From Mycobacterium simulans (GTDB taxonomy: Bacteria; Actinomycetota; Actinomycetes; Mycobacteriales; Mycobacteriaceae): 64,000 bases of DNA. The DNA is taken from assembly GCF_900232995.1 (NCBI RefSeq), contig NZ_OCVX01000003.1, forward strand, positions 1,878,654 through 1,942,653, in the 5' to 3' direction. Positions 1-8,270 of the stretch are shown here, in pieces (position 1 is the stretch's first letter; each line of letters begins with the position of its first letter). The notes under the pieces were generated by a model. The model had not been told where the DNA came from, did no database searches, and saw only the letters and a program-made list of their open reading frames with translations. The translations under genes and the position numbers were made by a program.

Positions 1-1243
1 GCTTGTCGCGTCGCCAACCGCGCACGGTGGCGATCGCGGTCTTGAGCCCGCGCCGACGTCCCGTCGCCGGGTCAGTGCCCGCGAAACCCGGCTCCAACTC
101 AGCGAACATCCGCTCACTGCGGGTCTCCGGAGCATCGTCAGCGCCGTCACGCAAATACTTATTCGGCAGCGACAACTTCGCCAATGTCCGCCAGGTCTTG
201 CCGTACTGGACCAAGAAAGACCCCGTGGTATACGGCAGATCGTACTTATCGCACACCTCGCGCACCCGCACCGAAATCTCAGCAAGCCGATTGCTCGGCA
301 GGTCCGGATACAAATGGTGCTCGATCTGATGACACAGATTGCCGCTCATAAACCGCAACGCAGGCCCGGCATTGAAATTGGCACTACCCAACATCTGCCG
401 CAGGTACCACTGACCCTTCGTCTCACCGACCATGTCCGTCTTGGTGAACTTCTCGGCACCATCAGGAAAATGACCGCAGAAGATCACCGCGTTGGACCAC
501 ACATTGCGAATCACATTGGCCAACGCATTGGCCTTGAGCGTCGAGGTGTAACTAGCACCAGGTGACAGGGAAGTCAGCGCCGGGAAGGCGACATAGTCCT
601 TGAACAGCTGACGACCGGCCTTGCCGGAAAACTCGCGCAGCCGAGCCCGAGCCGCTTCGCGCTCGGCCCCGCGTTTGACCACTACTTCGTGGACCTCCAA
701 GTGCCGCAACGCAATTCCCAACTCAAAGGTGATAGCCAGCAACGTGTTAATCAGCAGATTGAAGGCGTTGCGCCGCTTCCAGGGCTGGTCTCGCGTCACT
801 CGCACCATGTCGTAGCCGACGTCGTGGTCCATGTCGAGGATGTTGGTGTACTTGTGGTGCACGAAATTGTGTGTGTGTCGCCAGTGCCTGGACGTCGAAA
901 GCATGTCCCACTCCCAGGTCGAGGAGTGGATCTCCGGGTCGTTCATCCAGTCCCACTGGCCGTGCATGACGTTGTGGCCGATCTCCATGTTCTCGATGAT
1001 CTTGGCCACGCCGAGGGTCATGGCGCCCGCCCACCACCCCGAACGCTTTGAGCTGGCGGCCAGCAGCAGCCGGCCACTCACCTCCAGCGCGCGCTGCGCG
1101 GCGATGGTGTGGCGGATGTAGCGGGCGTCGCGTTCGCCGAGCGAGTCTTCAACATCCTGGCGGATGGCATCTAGCTCGGCGGCCAGGTTCTCGATGTCGG
1201 CGGCGGTCAAATGCGCGAACACGTCGACGTCGGTGATTGCCAT
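1..1243 (-). CDS. DesA3-like fatty acyl-CoA desaturase, second tandem copy (3' end outside window)
   Basis: This is a membrane fatty acyl-CoA desaturase paralogue. In M. tuberculosis the family member Rv3229c (DesA3) makes oleoyl-CoA from stearoyl-CoA using a diiron centre. Translating the reverse strand from the ATG at 1243 gives an N-terminus nearly the same as the neighbouring copy at 1329-2615. About 47 bp of the 3' end should lie left of the window, judging from alignment with that copy. Positions 1-531 match 1376-1906 base for base by eye. The stretch from about 532 to 904 is clearly diverged, and the 5' part is again nearly identical. It is the distal gene of the cluster, 85 bp after the first copy. 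Which copy is the functional DesA3 cannot be told here. The truncation is only a window edge, not a broken gene. Confidence 0.9.
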   Translation of the reverse strand, partial: MAITDVDVFAHLTAADIENLAAELDAIRQDVEDSLGERDARYIRHTIAAQRALEVSGRLLLAASSKRSGWWAGAMTLGVAKIIENMEIGHNVMHGQWDWMNDPEIHSSTWEWDMLSTSRHWRHTHNFVHHKYTNILDMDHDVGYDMVRVTRDQPWKRRNAFNLLINTLLAITFELGIALRHLEVHEVVVKRGAEREAARARLREFSGKAGRQLFKDYVAFPALTSLSPGASYTSTLKANALANVIRNVWSNAVIFCGHFPDGAEKFTKTDMVGETKGQWYLRQMLGSANFNAGPALRFMSGNLCHQIEHHLYPDLPSNRLAEISVRVREVCDKYDLPYTTGSFLVQYGKTWRTLAKLSLPNKYLRDGADDAPETRSERMFAELEPGFAGTDPATGRRRGLKTAIATVRGWRRDK

Positions 1244-1275
1244 CGTCTTCCCTTCGAGTAGCTACGAGGATTCTG

Positions 1276-1287
1276 GCACACGTGTGC
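1276..1287. promoter_or_regulatory. 12-bp perfect palindrome between the two desaturase copies
   Basis: GCACACGTGTGC is self-complementary and lies in the 85-bp gap, about 33 bp upstream of the second desaturase start. It could be an operator or a weak stem. No known regulator is assigned. It differs from the operators upstream of the first copy. Confidence 0.3.
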
Positions 1288-1328
1288 TCGACAATGGCGA
1301 TCTCTTCGAACAACGGCAGATGCCCTGG

Positions 1329-2615
1329 CTAGGCCGCCAGACCGTTGGCGCCGCTTACCTTTCCAGCGGCGCCGCGCTTGTCGCGTCGCCAACCGCGCAC
1401 GGTGGCGATCGCGGTCTTGAGCCCGCGCCGACGTCCCGTCGCCGGGTCAGTGCCCGCGAAACCCGGCTCCAACTCAGCGAACATCCGCTCACTGCGGGTC
1501 TCCGGAGCATCGTCAGCGCCGTCACGCAAATACTTATTCGGCAGCGACAACTTCGCCAATGTCCGCCAGGTCTTGCCGTACTGGACCAAGAAAGACCCCG
1601 TGGTATACGGCAGATCGTACTTATCGCACACCTCGCGCACCCGCACCGAAATCTCAGCAAGCCGATTGCTCGGCAGGTCCGGATACAAATGGTGCTCGAT
1701 CTGATGACACAGATTGCCGCTCATAAACCGCAACGCAGGCCCGGCATTGAAATTGGCACTACCCAACATCTGCCGCAGGTACCACTGACCCTTCGTCTCA
1801 CCGACCATGTCCGTCTTGGTGAACTTCTCGGCACCATCAGGAAAATGACCGCAGAAGATCACCGCGTTGGACCACACATTGCGAATCACATTGGCCAACG
1901 CATTGGCCGTCAAGGTGGACCGGTAGCTCGCACCGGGTGACAACGAGGTCAGCGCGGGGAAGGCGACATAGTCCTTGACCACCTGGCGACCGGCCTTGCC
2001 GGAAAACTCCCGCAGCCGGCCCCTGGCCACGTCGCGGTCGAGCCGGCCCTTGACGATCTTGCCAATCTCCAAGTGCTGCATAGCAACTCCCCACTCGAAA
2101 CCGAGCGCGAGCAGGGTGTTCCACACCAAATTTAAGATGTTGTAGCGCTTCCAGCGCTGGTCTCGGGTGACGCGCAGCATGCCGTAGCCGACGTCGTCGT
2201 CCATCCCCAAGATGTTGGTGTACTTGTGGTGCACGAAGTTGTGGGTGTAGCGCCAGTGCTTGGCCGCCCCGCTCATGTCCCACTCCCAGGTCGAGGAGTG
2301 GATCTCCGGGTCGTTCATCCAGTCCCACTGGCCGTGCATGACGTTGTGGCCGATCTCCATGTTCTCGATGATCTTGGCCACGCCGAGGGTCACGGCGCCC
2401 GCCCACCACCCCGAACGCTTTGAGCTGGCGGCCAGCAGCAGCCGGCCACTCACCTCCAGCGCGCGCTGCGCGGCGATGGTGCGGCGGATGTAGCGGGCGT
2501 CGCGTTCGCCGAGCGAGTCTTCAACATCCTGGCGGATGGCGTCCAGCTCGGCGGCCAGGTTCTCGATGTCTGCGTCCGTCAGGTGTGCGAATACGTCGAC
2601 GTCTGTGATCGCCAT
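1329..2615 (-). CDS. desA3: Stearoyl-CoA desaturase DesA3
   Basis: A 428-residue integral-membrane diiron desaturase, orthologous in position and length to Rv3229c (427 aa), which introduces the delta-9 double bond into stearoyl-CoA. The three histidine boxes are visible: HNVMH at about residues 90-94, HNFVHH at about 125-130, and HQIEHH near 310. There is no fused cytochrome b5. Electrons are expected from the oxidoreductase encoded just upstream at 2692-3849. The ATG at 2615 is supported by N-terminal agreement with the tandem copy. A separate inverted-repeat operator pair (2633-2680) lies between this gene and the oxidoreductase, so it may have its own regulated promoter. Confidence 0.95.
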   Translation of the reverse strand: MAITDVDVFAHLTDADIENLAAELDAIRQDVEDSLGERDARYIRRTIAAQRALEVSGRLLLAASSKRSGWWAGAVTLGVAKIIENMEIGHNVMHGQWDWMNDPEIHSSTWEWDMSGAAKHWRYTHNFVHHKYTNILGMDDDVGYGMLRVTRDQRWKRYNILNLVWNTLLALGFEWGVAMQHLEIGKIVKGRLDRDVARGRLREFSGKAGRQVVKDYVAFPALTSLSPGASYRSTLTANALANVIRNVWSNAVIFCGHFPDGAEKFTKTDMVGETKGQWYLRQMLGSANFNAGPALRFMSGNLCHQIEHHLYPDLPSNRLAEISVRVREVCDKYDLPYTTGSFLVQYGKTWRTLAKLSLPNKYLRDGADDAPETRSERMFAELEPGFAGTDPATGRRRGLKTAIATVRGWRRDKRGAAGKVSGANGLAA

Positions 2616-2632
2616 CGTCTTCTCCCCTGCGT

Positions 2633-2680
2633 CGTACGGTTATGACCTACGCTATCGTAACCTACGAATCCGTAGGTTAC
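2633..2680. promoter_or_regulatory. Two adjacent inverted-repeat operators upstream of desA3
   Basis: The distal site (2657-2680) is a perfect inverted repeat with 10-base arms, GTAACCTACG and CGTAGGTTAC, around a 4-base spacer. The proximal site (2633-2651) is an imperfect version, CGTACGGT-TATG-ACCTACG minus overlaps. ACCTACG therefore occurs repeatedly. The geometry fits a TetR-type dimer. The sites sit 18-65 bp upstream of the desA3 start, inside the 76-bp gap after the oxidoreductase gene. The regulator is not identified in the window. Confidence 0.6.
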
Positions 2681-2691
2681 CTATGAGTAAC

Positions 2692-3849
2692 TTATATGTC
2701 GAGGGCGCAATCCCCGGATGCGGCCGACACACAGGTCTGGATCCGGGTCCCGGGGTCATGTTCGCTGCCCGTTCGTAGGTCACGGACATGGCCGTCGACC
2801 AGGCTGACCACACACGACTGACAGATCCCCATCCGGCAACCGAAGGGCATCTGCACACCGGCACCCTCGCCCGCGTCCATCAACGATGTCGCGGCATCCG
2901 CGGCGACGGACTTGCCGCTTCGGACGAACGTCACCGTCCCACCCGCACCGGCCGGTGCCGCCTTGGAGACCGCAAACCGCTCTAGGTGCAGCCGATCGCC
3001 GATGCCGGCCGACGACCAGACTTTCTCGGCCTGGTTGAGCATGCCTTCCGGCCCGCAGGCCCACGTCTGCCGTTCGCACCAGTCCGGCACCGCCCAATCC
3101 AGCCGGGACAGGTCAAGGCGGCCCTCGACCCGCGTCTGGCGTACCGACAGCCGATAACCGGGGTGGTCCTCGGCCAGCGCGGCCAGTTCGGCACGAAACA
3201 TCACGTCGGATTCGGTGGGAGCCGAATGCAGGTGCGCGATGTCATGGATTTGGTTGCGGCGCGCCAATGTTCGCAGCATCGACATCACGGGCGTGATCCC
3301 CGACCCTGCGGTGAGGAACAGAATCGACTGCGGCGCCGGGTCGGGCAGCACGAAATTGCCCTGGGGTGTGGCCAGCCGCACGATGGTCCCTGGCTCGACA
3401 CCGGCCACGAGGTGGGTGGACAGGAAGCCCTCGGGCATGGCCTTGACGGTGATGGTCACGGTGCGCGCACGACCCCAACCGGACCCGGATATGGGGGCGG
3501 CCGGACTCGATGTCAGCGAATACGACCGCCAGCGCCAGCGCCCGTCGACCAGCAGTCCGATCCCGATGTATTGGCCGGGCTGGTAGTCGAAACTGAAGCC
3601 CCAGCCCGGTTTGATGACCAGGGTGGCGGAGTCTTCCGTCTCGCGGCGGACCTCGACAACGCGGCCCCGCAATTCTCGCGCGGACCATAGCGGATTGGCC
3701 AGGTGCAGATAGTCGTCGGGCAACAGCGGCGTGGTGATGCGCGCGGCGACCTTCCGCAGCGCGTGCCAGCCGGGATGCTTGTCCGCCCCGACAACGGTCG
3801 GCCGTTTGGTGTCGACGACCTTGGCGGTAAGCGCATTTTTCTTGCTCAT
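2692..3849 (-). CDS. Ferredoxin-NAD(P)H reductase-type electron donor to DesA3 (Rv3230c family)
   Basis: A 385-residue flavin oxidoreductase with an FAD/NAD(P)H-binding reductase module (about residues 60-280) followed by a C-terminal plant-type 2Fe-2S ferredoxin domain. The cysteine cluster [10 protein letters not shown] is visible, with a further Cys near the C-terminus (QTCVSA). The M. tuberculosis homologue Rv3230c is reported to pass electrons from NADPH to DesA3. Gene order and orientation (reductase then desaturase) match. The ATG at 3849 is preceded within 30 bp by palindromic operators, placing promoter control immediately upstream. Confidence 0.92.
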   Translation of the reverse strand: MSKKNALTAKVVDTKRPTVVGADKHPGWHALRKVAARITTPLLPDDYLHLANPLWSARELRGRVVEVRRETEDSATLVIKPGWGFSFDYQPGQYIGIGLLVDGRWRWRSYSLTSSPAAPISGSGWGRARTVTITVKAMPEGFLSTHLVAGVEPGTIVRLATPQGNFVLPDPAPQSILFLTAGSGITPVMSMLRTLARRNQIHDIAHLHSAPTESDVMFRAELAALAEDHPGYRLSVRQTRVEGRLDLSRLDWAVPDWCERQTWACGPEGMLNQAEKVWSSAGIGDRLHLERFAVSKAAPAGAGGTVTFVRSGKSVAADAATSLMDAGEGAGVQMPFGCRMGICQSCVVSLVDGHVRDLRTGSEHDPGTRIQTCVSAASGDCALDI

Positions 3850-3858
3850 TTGTAAAGC

Positions 3859-3878
3859 TACGGTACCGTAACTTACGG
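3859..3878. promoter_or_regulatory. Overlapping palindromic operators upstream of the reductase gene
   Basis: Two overlapping inverted repeats are seen: TACGGTACCGTA (3859-3870, perfect) and CCGTAA-C-TTACGG (3866-3878, one-base spacer). They start 10 bp upstream of the reductase ATG, so a bound repressor would block initiation. The half-sites resemble those before desA3 (CGTA/TAAC content), which suggests one regulator acts on both promoters. That link is inference. Confidence 0.5.
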
Positions 3879-3935
3879 TTGCGTATCTAGCCCCGGATGC
3901 CGAGAATGCGTCACATTCGCGAGTTAGAGGGCGAG

Positions 3936-4436
3936 CTAGAGCAGCTCAAGTAAGAATGGCAGCTCCTGGTTCGCATACCAGGCCAGGTCATGGTCCTGGG
4001 CGTCACCGACGACCAGCTCGGCATCTTCGTCACCAAGGTCGGCGGCATCGATAACCGCGATCGCCGCCGTCACGGCTGGCTCCGCGCCGACGTTGTCGAC
4101 ATACGCCGCGATGACCTGATCCATTGCAACGGGCCCGCCCAATCGGACGACGGCGTCGTCAAGGTCGGGGCGGTACTTGATGTCGTCAACCTCGGCGGCG
4201 AGCACCGCGCGTCGCGGTAGCGCCATGTCGCCGGTGTCGGACGCGAGCAGACGCAGCGACGCAAGCGCCGCCTCATGCAGCGCGACCTCGGCGAGCTCGT
4301 CGTCGTCTCCCTCGGCGTAGGCCTCCCGCAAGGTGGGTGTGACCGCGAACGCGGTGCCGTTGACCGGCCACAGCGATCCGTCCGCAACGAGTTGCTGCAG
4401 CATGGCCAGGGTGGCCGGGATGTAGACCTGCGTCAT
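3936..4436 (-). CDS. Conserved mycobacterial protein of unknown function (Rv3231c homologue)
   Basis: A 166-residue, acidic, alanine-rich soluble protein with no transmembrane segment or catalytic motif I can recognise. Its size and position just downstream of ppk2 match Rv3231c (about 169 aa). The start ATG overlaps the ppk2 stop by four bases (ATGA), so the two are probably translationally coupled. A family of unknown-function actinobacterial proteins is the likely assignment. A role connected with polyphosphate is suggested only by gene order. Confidence 0.8.
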   Translation of the reverse strand: MTQVYIPATLAMLQQLVADGSLWPVNGTAFAVTPTLREAYAEGDDDELAEVALHEAALASLRLLASDTGDMALPRRAVLAAEVDDIKYRPDLDDAVVRLGGPVAMDQVIAAYVDNVGAEPAVTAAIAVIDAADLGDEDAELVVGDAQDHDLAWYANQELPFLLELL

Positions 4437-5269
4437 GTGATCAACGTGGCCGCATAGTCGTCGACGTAAGTCGACAACTCACGCGGCGGGCGCTTGTAGT
4501 CACCGCTCACGACCGGCCGTTCTGGCAACTTGACCTCCGGCTTCTCGACGTCGTGATAGTCGATAGTGGATAGCAGGTGAGCCATCATATTCAACCGGGC
4601 GTGCTTCTTGATATCGGATTCGACGATGTACCACGGGCTATTCGGAGTATCGGTGTGCACCATCATCTCGTCCTTGGCTCGTGAATAGTCCTCCCATCGA
4701 TACACCGATTCCAGGTCCATCGGGCTGAGTTTCCATTGCCGGACTGGGTCATTGAGCCTGGCCTTGAACCGGCGCAGCTGTTCGGCGTCGGAGACCGAAA
4801 ACCAGTATTTGCGCAGCAGGATCCCGTCGTCGATCAGCATCTGTTCGAAGATCGGGGTCTGCCGCAAAAACAGCACATACTCTTGCGGCGTACAGAATCC
4901 CATGACTTTCTCGATCCCGGCGCGGTTGTACCACGACCGATCGAACAACACGATCTCACCCTTGGCGGGTAGGTGTGCGATATACCGCTGGTAGTACCAC
5001 TGCCCGCGTTCTCGATCGGTGGGGACCGGCAATGCGGCGATATGGGCGATCCGCGGGCTGAGGTATTCGGTGATGCGCTTGATGGCGCCACCCTTGCCTG
5101 CCGCGTCGCGACCCTCGAAGATGACTACGACGCGCGCACCGGAAGCCCGCACCCACTCCTGGAGCTTGACGAATTCTGTTTGCAGCCGGAACAATTCGTC
5201 TTCATAGACATCGTCGGGGATCTTACGCACGGCCCGCGCACTCGATTTCTTTTTCTTCGCCGTGGTCAC
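4433..5269 (-). CDS. ppk2: Polyphosphate kinase 2 (PPK2 family)
   Basis: A 278-residue PPK2-family enzyme that transfers phosphate between polyphosphate and nucleotides. The P-loop (GRDAAGKGGAIKR, about residues 53-65), the WYYQRYIAHLP segment and the FDRSWYNRAG lid motif are all present. The length is close to Rv3232c, which favours GTP synthesis from GDP with polyphosphate. The N-terminus is Lys-rich. The gene is first in a two-gene unit with the Rv3231c homologue (ATGA overlap) and starts 40 bp after the tgs3 stop, so it may also be read through from tgs3. Confidence 0.95.
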   Translation of the reverse strand: MTTAKKKKSSARAVRKIPDDVYEDELFRLQTEFVKLQEWVRASGARVVVIFEGRDAAGKGGAIKRITEYLSPRIAHIAALPVPTDRERGQWYYQRYIAHLPAKGEIVLFDRSWYNRAGIEKVMGFCTPQEYVLFLRQTPIFEQMLIDDGILLRKYWFSVSDAEQLRRFKARLNDPVRQWKLSPMDLESVYRWEDYSRAKDEMMVHTDTPNSPWYIVESDIKKHARLNMMAHLLSTIDYHDVEKPEVKLPERPVVSGDYKRPPRELSTYVDDYAATLIT

Positions 5270-5309
5270 TTAACGGATGTTATCGCCACGCGGCGGTTTT
5301 GACCCCGCA

Positions 5310-6719
5310 CTACCGAGAACCTTCGAGAAGCTCTTCCAATGATTGCGTCAATAGACTCGGCAATAGGTCGACGTCACTCATCGCATCTCGGTCGGCATTG
5401 ATTCCGAAATACAGCATGCCGTTATACGACGACACGCTGATGGCCAGCGCCTGATTGTGCAGCAGCGGTGGCACCGCGTAGGTCTCCAGCAATTTGGTGC
5501 CGGCGATGTACATCTGCGACTGAGCACCCGGGGCGTTGGTGATCAAAAGATTGAATTGCCGCGCCGAGAAGTTGGTGGCGACCTTGACACCCATGGCGTG
5601 CAAGGTGGCTGGCGCAAAACCTGACAACGTGACGATGGTCCGGGCGTCGACCAGGCTGGCGGCCGTCGGGTTCGACTCGGTGGCGTGCGCGATCTGGGAG
5701 AGCCGCACCACGGCGTTTCCCTCCCCCACCGGTAGGTCAACCAGGAACGGCGTCACCTGGCTCATCGCTTGACCAGGGCCGACCGAGTCGAGTTGGTCAT
5801 CGGTATAGACCGACAGCGGCGCCATCGCCCGCACCGTCGCCGTTGGCGCCACGGCTTCGCCACGCGACAGCAGCCAATTACGCAACGCGCCGGTAACCAC
5901 TGCCAGCACCACGTCATTGACGTCGCAGTCATAGCGCGCCCGCACCGTCCGGTAATCCTCGAGCCGTCCGTTGGCAACCGTGAACCGCCGATTACGCGAA
6001 ACCGGGGCATTGAGCGGGCTATTGGGCGCGGTGCCGCGCGCCACGGTACGGGCAACGTCGACAAATCGGCGGCCGGCTTCGACGAGTTGGCCGTAGTTCG
6101 TTGCCAGCCCGGCCATTGTGGCGCCGAGCGCCTGCAGCTGGGCACCGGGCCCCAACGCCCAGTCACCGATGGCGCCCAGTACCAACCGAGTGTTGCCGGG
6201 GTCGCGTTCCGGGATCCAGATGTCTTCGGGAAACACCGGTGGACGGCGGGTGCGATCGGCTATGACGTGGCCGATCGCCAGCGCCGTCACGCCGTTGATC
6301 AACGCCTGATGCGACTTGGTGTAGATAGCGATGCGATTCTTTGCCAGGCCTTCGACGAGGTACATCTCCCACAGCGGCCGTGATTTGTCCAGCGGTCGTG
6401 CCGCCAGCCGGGCGATCAGCTCGTGGAGTTGCTCGTCACTGCCCGGCGAGGGCAACGCCGAACGCCTGACGTGATAGGTGATGTCGAAGTCGGGATCGTC
6501 GATCCACACCGGCCTGGCCAGGCCGATCTTCACCTCGCGCACCTTCTGTCGGTAGCGAGGTATCTGCGGTAGCCGCTGTTCGACCGTGGCCAGCAGCGCC
6601 TCGTAACTCAAACCGGCGCGCGGGCGACGCAGGATCGACAGCGCCCCCACGTACATCGGGGTGGCGGTGTTCTCCAGCCGATAGAAAGACGCGTCCGCCT
6701 GGGACAACCGGGTCACCAT
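5310..6719 (-). CDS. tgs3: Intact WS/DGAT acyltransferase family protein Tgs3
   Basis: A 469-residue member of the wax ester synthase/diacylglycerol acyltransferase family (triacylglycerol synthesis). In H37Rv the region is split into Rv3234c (N-terminal) and Rv3233c (C-terminal), whose combined length is about the same; here the frame is continuous. The family's active-site motif HHxxxDG is degenerate: residues near 134-140 read SHQALING, so both the first His and the Asp are replaced. Other conserved blocks (PLWEMYLVEGL, NDVVLAVVTGALR) are kept. A strong Shine-Dalgarno AAGGAGG lies at 6731-6737. Acyltransferase activity is doubtful without the catalytic His pair. Confidence 0.9.
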   Translation of the reverse strand: MVTRLSQADASFYRLENTATPMYVGALSILRRPRAGLSYEALLATVEQRLPQIPRYRQKVREVKIGLARPVWIDDPDFDITYHVRRSALPSPGSDEQLHELIARLAARPLDKSRPLWEMYLVEGLAKNRIAIYTKSHQALINGVTALAIGHVIADRTRRPPVFPEDIWIPERDPGNTRLVLGAIGDWALGPGAQLQALGATMAGLATNYGQLVEAGRRFVDVARTVARGTAPNSPLNAPVSRNRRFTVANGRLEDYRTVRARYDCDVNDVVLAVVTGALRNWLLSRGEAVAPTATVRAMAPLSVYTDDQLDSVGPGQAMSQVTPFLVDLPVGEGNAVVRLSQIAHATESNPTAASLVDARTIVTLSGFAPATLHAMGVKVATNFSARQFNLLITNAPGAQSQMYIAGTKLLETYAVPPLLHNQALAISVSSYNGMLYFGINADRDAMSDVDLLPSLLTQSLEELLEGSR

Positions 6720-6914
6720 TACGGCCTTGTCCTCCTTGTCAATTCATCGTCTTTTCGGGGACGAAAACACGCCAGCCTCGCTTGTGCAATGATGTCCCGC
6801 AGTCCGAAAACACTGAACAACAATCGTCTGCCACTCTCCAGCAGCCTTCCCGTCCCAAGCTGTCGATTTGGTTCCATCGTTCGAGTTGGAGAGTGCCCGT
6901 TGACCACTGGTCCC
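6720..6914. promoter_or_regulatory. Divergent promoter region between tgs3 and the Rv3235 homologue
   Basis: About 195 bp separate the divergent tgs3 and Rv3235-type genes. It holds the tgs3 ribosome-binding site and a short inverted repeat TTTTCG-GGGA-CGAAAA (6752-6767), 33 bp upstream of the tgs3 ATG. The repeat has a central GGGA but does not match a DosR box. No clear -10/-35 pair stands out. If the Rv3235 homologue used an earlier ATG (6789), it would occupy part of this region. Confidence 0.35.
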
Positions 6915-7439
6915 ATGGTGGGCTCCCCCCGCCGCGACACCTTCGCCGTTATGCCCGTGGTCGACTATGAGCCCCCGACGCGAAACGTCCCGCGATGTCG
7001 GCAATCATCCCACGCGCCGTCGCGGCCGCACACGCCGAGTGCGGCAAGGAGACTTTCCGGCAGGCCACCGGTGGCCTCGGCAGAGGCGGTCATGTCCGTG
7101 GCGATGCGCCAGGCGGCGATGTTCGCTGACGCCGCGTTGCGCCGAGTCCTGGAAGTCATCGACCGTCGCCGTCCGGTAGCCCAGCTGCGCTCGCTGCTGG
7201 CGCCCAGCCTGGTCGACTCCGTGCTCTCGGTCAGCCGGGCAGTGACCCCACCCGAAGGCGTGGCCACGCTGCGTCGCATGCGGCTTCAGCCGGTCGGACC
7301 TGATGCCCCCGGCACCGCCGCCGAAGTTTTCGGCACCTACCGCCGCGGGGACCGGATCCACGCGATCGCCTGCCGCGTGGAACAGCTGTGCGTCGGCAAG
7401 GAAGCGCGATGGCTGGTGGTCGCGCTGCACATCGGTTGA
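6915..7439 (+). CDS. Rv3235-family conserved hypothetical protein
   Basis: A small basic protein (174 aa from the ATG at 6915; an in-frame ATG at 6789 would give 216 aa and one at 6951 is also possible). The N-terminus is Pro/Arg/Ser-rich and probably disordered. The conserved C-terminal domain runs from about QAAMFADAALRRVLEVIDRRRPVAQL to the end and ends with ARWLVVALHIG. This is the actinobacterial Rv3235 family, usually encoded near secA; secA1 follows 3.2 kb away. Function unknown. Confidence 0.8.
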   Translation: MVGSPRRDTFAVMPVVDYEPPTRNVPRCRQSSHAPSRPHTPSAARRLSGRPPVASAEAVMSVAMRQAAMFADAALRRVLEVIDRRRPVAQLRSLLAPSLVDSVLSVSRAVTPPEGVATLRRMRLQPVGPDAPGTAAEVFGTYRRGDRIHAIACRVEQLCVGKEARWLVVALHIG

Positions 7440-7451
7440 CGTCCTCGAAAG

Positions 7452-8207
7452 TTAGTGCTGGCCGACTGTTTCGGTTGGGTGCCGGTGCGGTATCGGAATC
7501 AGCATCGGCACGACGCGGCGGTAGTCGCGGTATTGGTTGCCCAGCGAAGCGACGAGATCATGTTCTTCCAGCTGTAGGGCGATCAGGATGTAGGCCGTGG
7601 TAGCGATCGCGAACAGCAGATGTCCCGCGGTCATCGTCGGCGCCGCCCAGAAGGCAATAATGAATCCGAGCATTATCGGGTGACGCACCAGCCGGTAGAG
7701 CAGGTGAGTGTGAAAACCCAACTCGGTGTACGGCTTTCCGCGCCATGCCAGATACACCTGACGAAGTCCGAACAGGTCGAAATGGTTGATCATGAACGTC
7801 GACGCGAACACGATCGCCCAGCCGAGCCAGAACAACGCCCACAATGCCACCCGGCTGACGGGCTGACGCACGTCCCAGATGAGCGCCGGCATCGTTCGCC
7901 ACTGCCAATAGAGCAGGAGCAGCACAACGCTTGACAGCAACACGTAGGTGCTGCGCTCAATCGGTTGCGGCACGAATCGCGTCCACCAGCGTTTGAATAC
8001 CGGCCGCGCCATCACACTGTGCTGGACGGCGAACAGACCGAGCAGCACTACGTTGACGATGACCGCCTGGCCCACCGGAGCGGCGATCCCGTGATCCACG
8101 CTGCGCGGCACCACGATGTCGCCGACGAAACCAACCGCATACAAAAAGGCCACCACGAACAGCAGATAGCTCGCGGCGCCATACCCGATCGTCAGGTAGC
8201 GTTTCAT
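7452..8207 (-). CDS. mddA: Membrane thiol S-methyltransferase homologue MddA (NnrU/ICMT-like)
   Basis: A 251-residue integral-membrane protein with five to six hydrophobic segments, beginning with YLTIGYGAASYLLFVVAFLYAVGF. The C-terminal half has the isoprenylcysteine-methyltransferase/NnrU signature RLVRHPIMLGF and the downstream QLEEHDL and QYRDYRRVVPMLIP blocks that bind S-adenosylmethionine. The M. tuberculosis positional homologue Rv3238c is described as MddA, which methylates methanethiol to dimethyl sulfide. I chose the Met at 8207 because the 12 residues upstream of it (start 8243) are hydrophilic and unlike the family. The neighbouring H37Rv genes Rv3236c-Rv3237c are absent here. Confidence 0.82.
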   Translation of the reverse strand: MKRYLTIGYGAASYLLFVVAFLYAVGFVGDIVVPRSVDHGIAAPVGQAVIVNVVLLGLFAVQHSVMARPVFKRWWTRFVPQPIERSTYVLLSSVVLLLLYWQWRTMPALIWDVRQPVSRVALWALFWLGWAIVFASTFMINHFDLFGLRQVYLAWRGKPYTELGFHTHLLYRLVRHPIMLGFIIAFWAAPTMTAGHLLFAIATTAYILIALQLEEHDLVASLGNQYRDYRRVVPMLIPIPHRHPTETVGQH

Positions 8208-8270
8208 GACTTGATTGTTCTCCGAACCGGCGTGTTTGCACATGGGGCCGTTGCCTCAATTCACGATGAG

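Noticed and set aside
1-1243. Desaturase copy as a truncated pseudogene
   Set aside because: The frame is open across the whole visible part and only runs off the window edge.
6752-6767. DosR-type box upstream of tgs3
   Set aside because: The repeat has a central GGGA but not the GGGACT...AGTCCC arms of the DosR motif.
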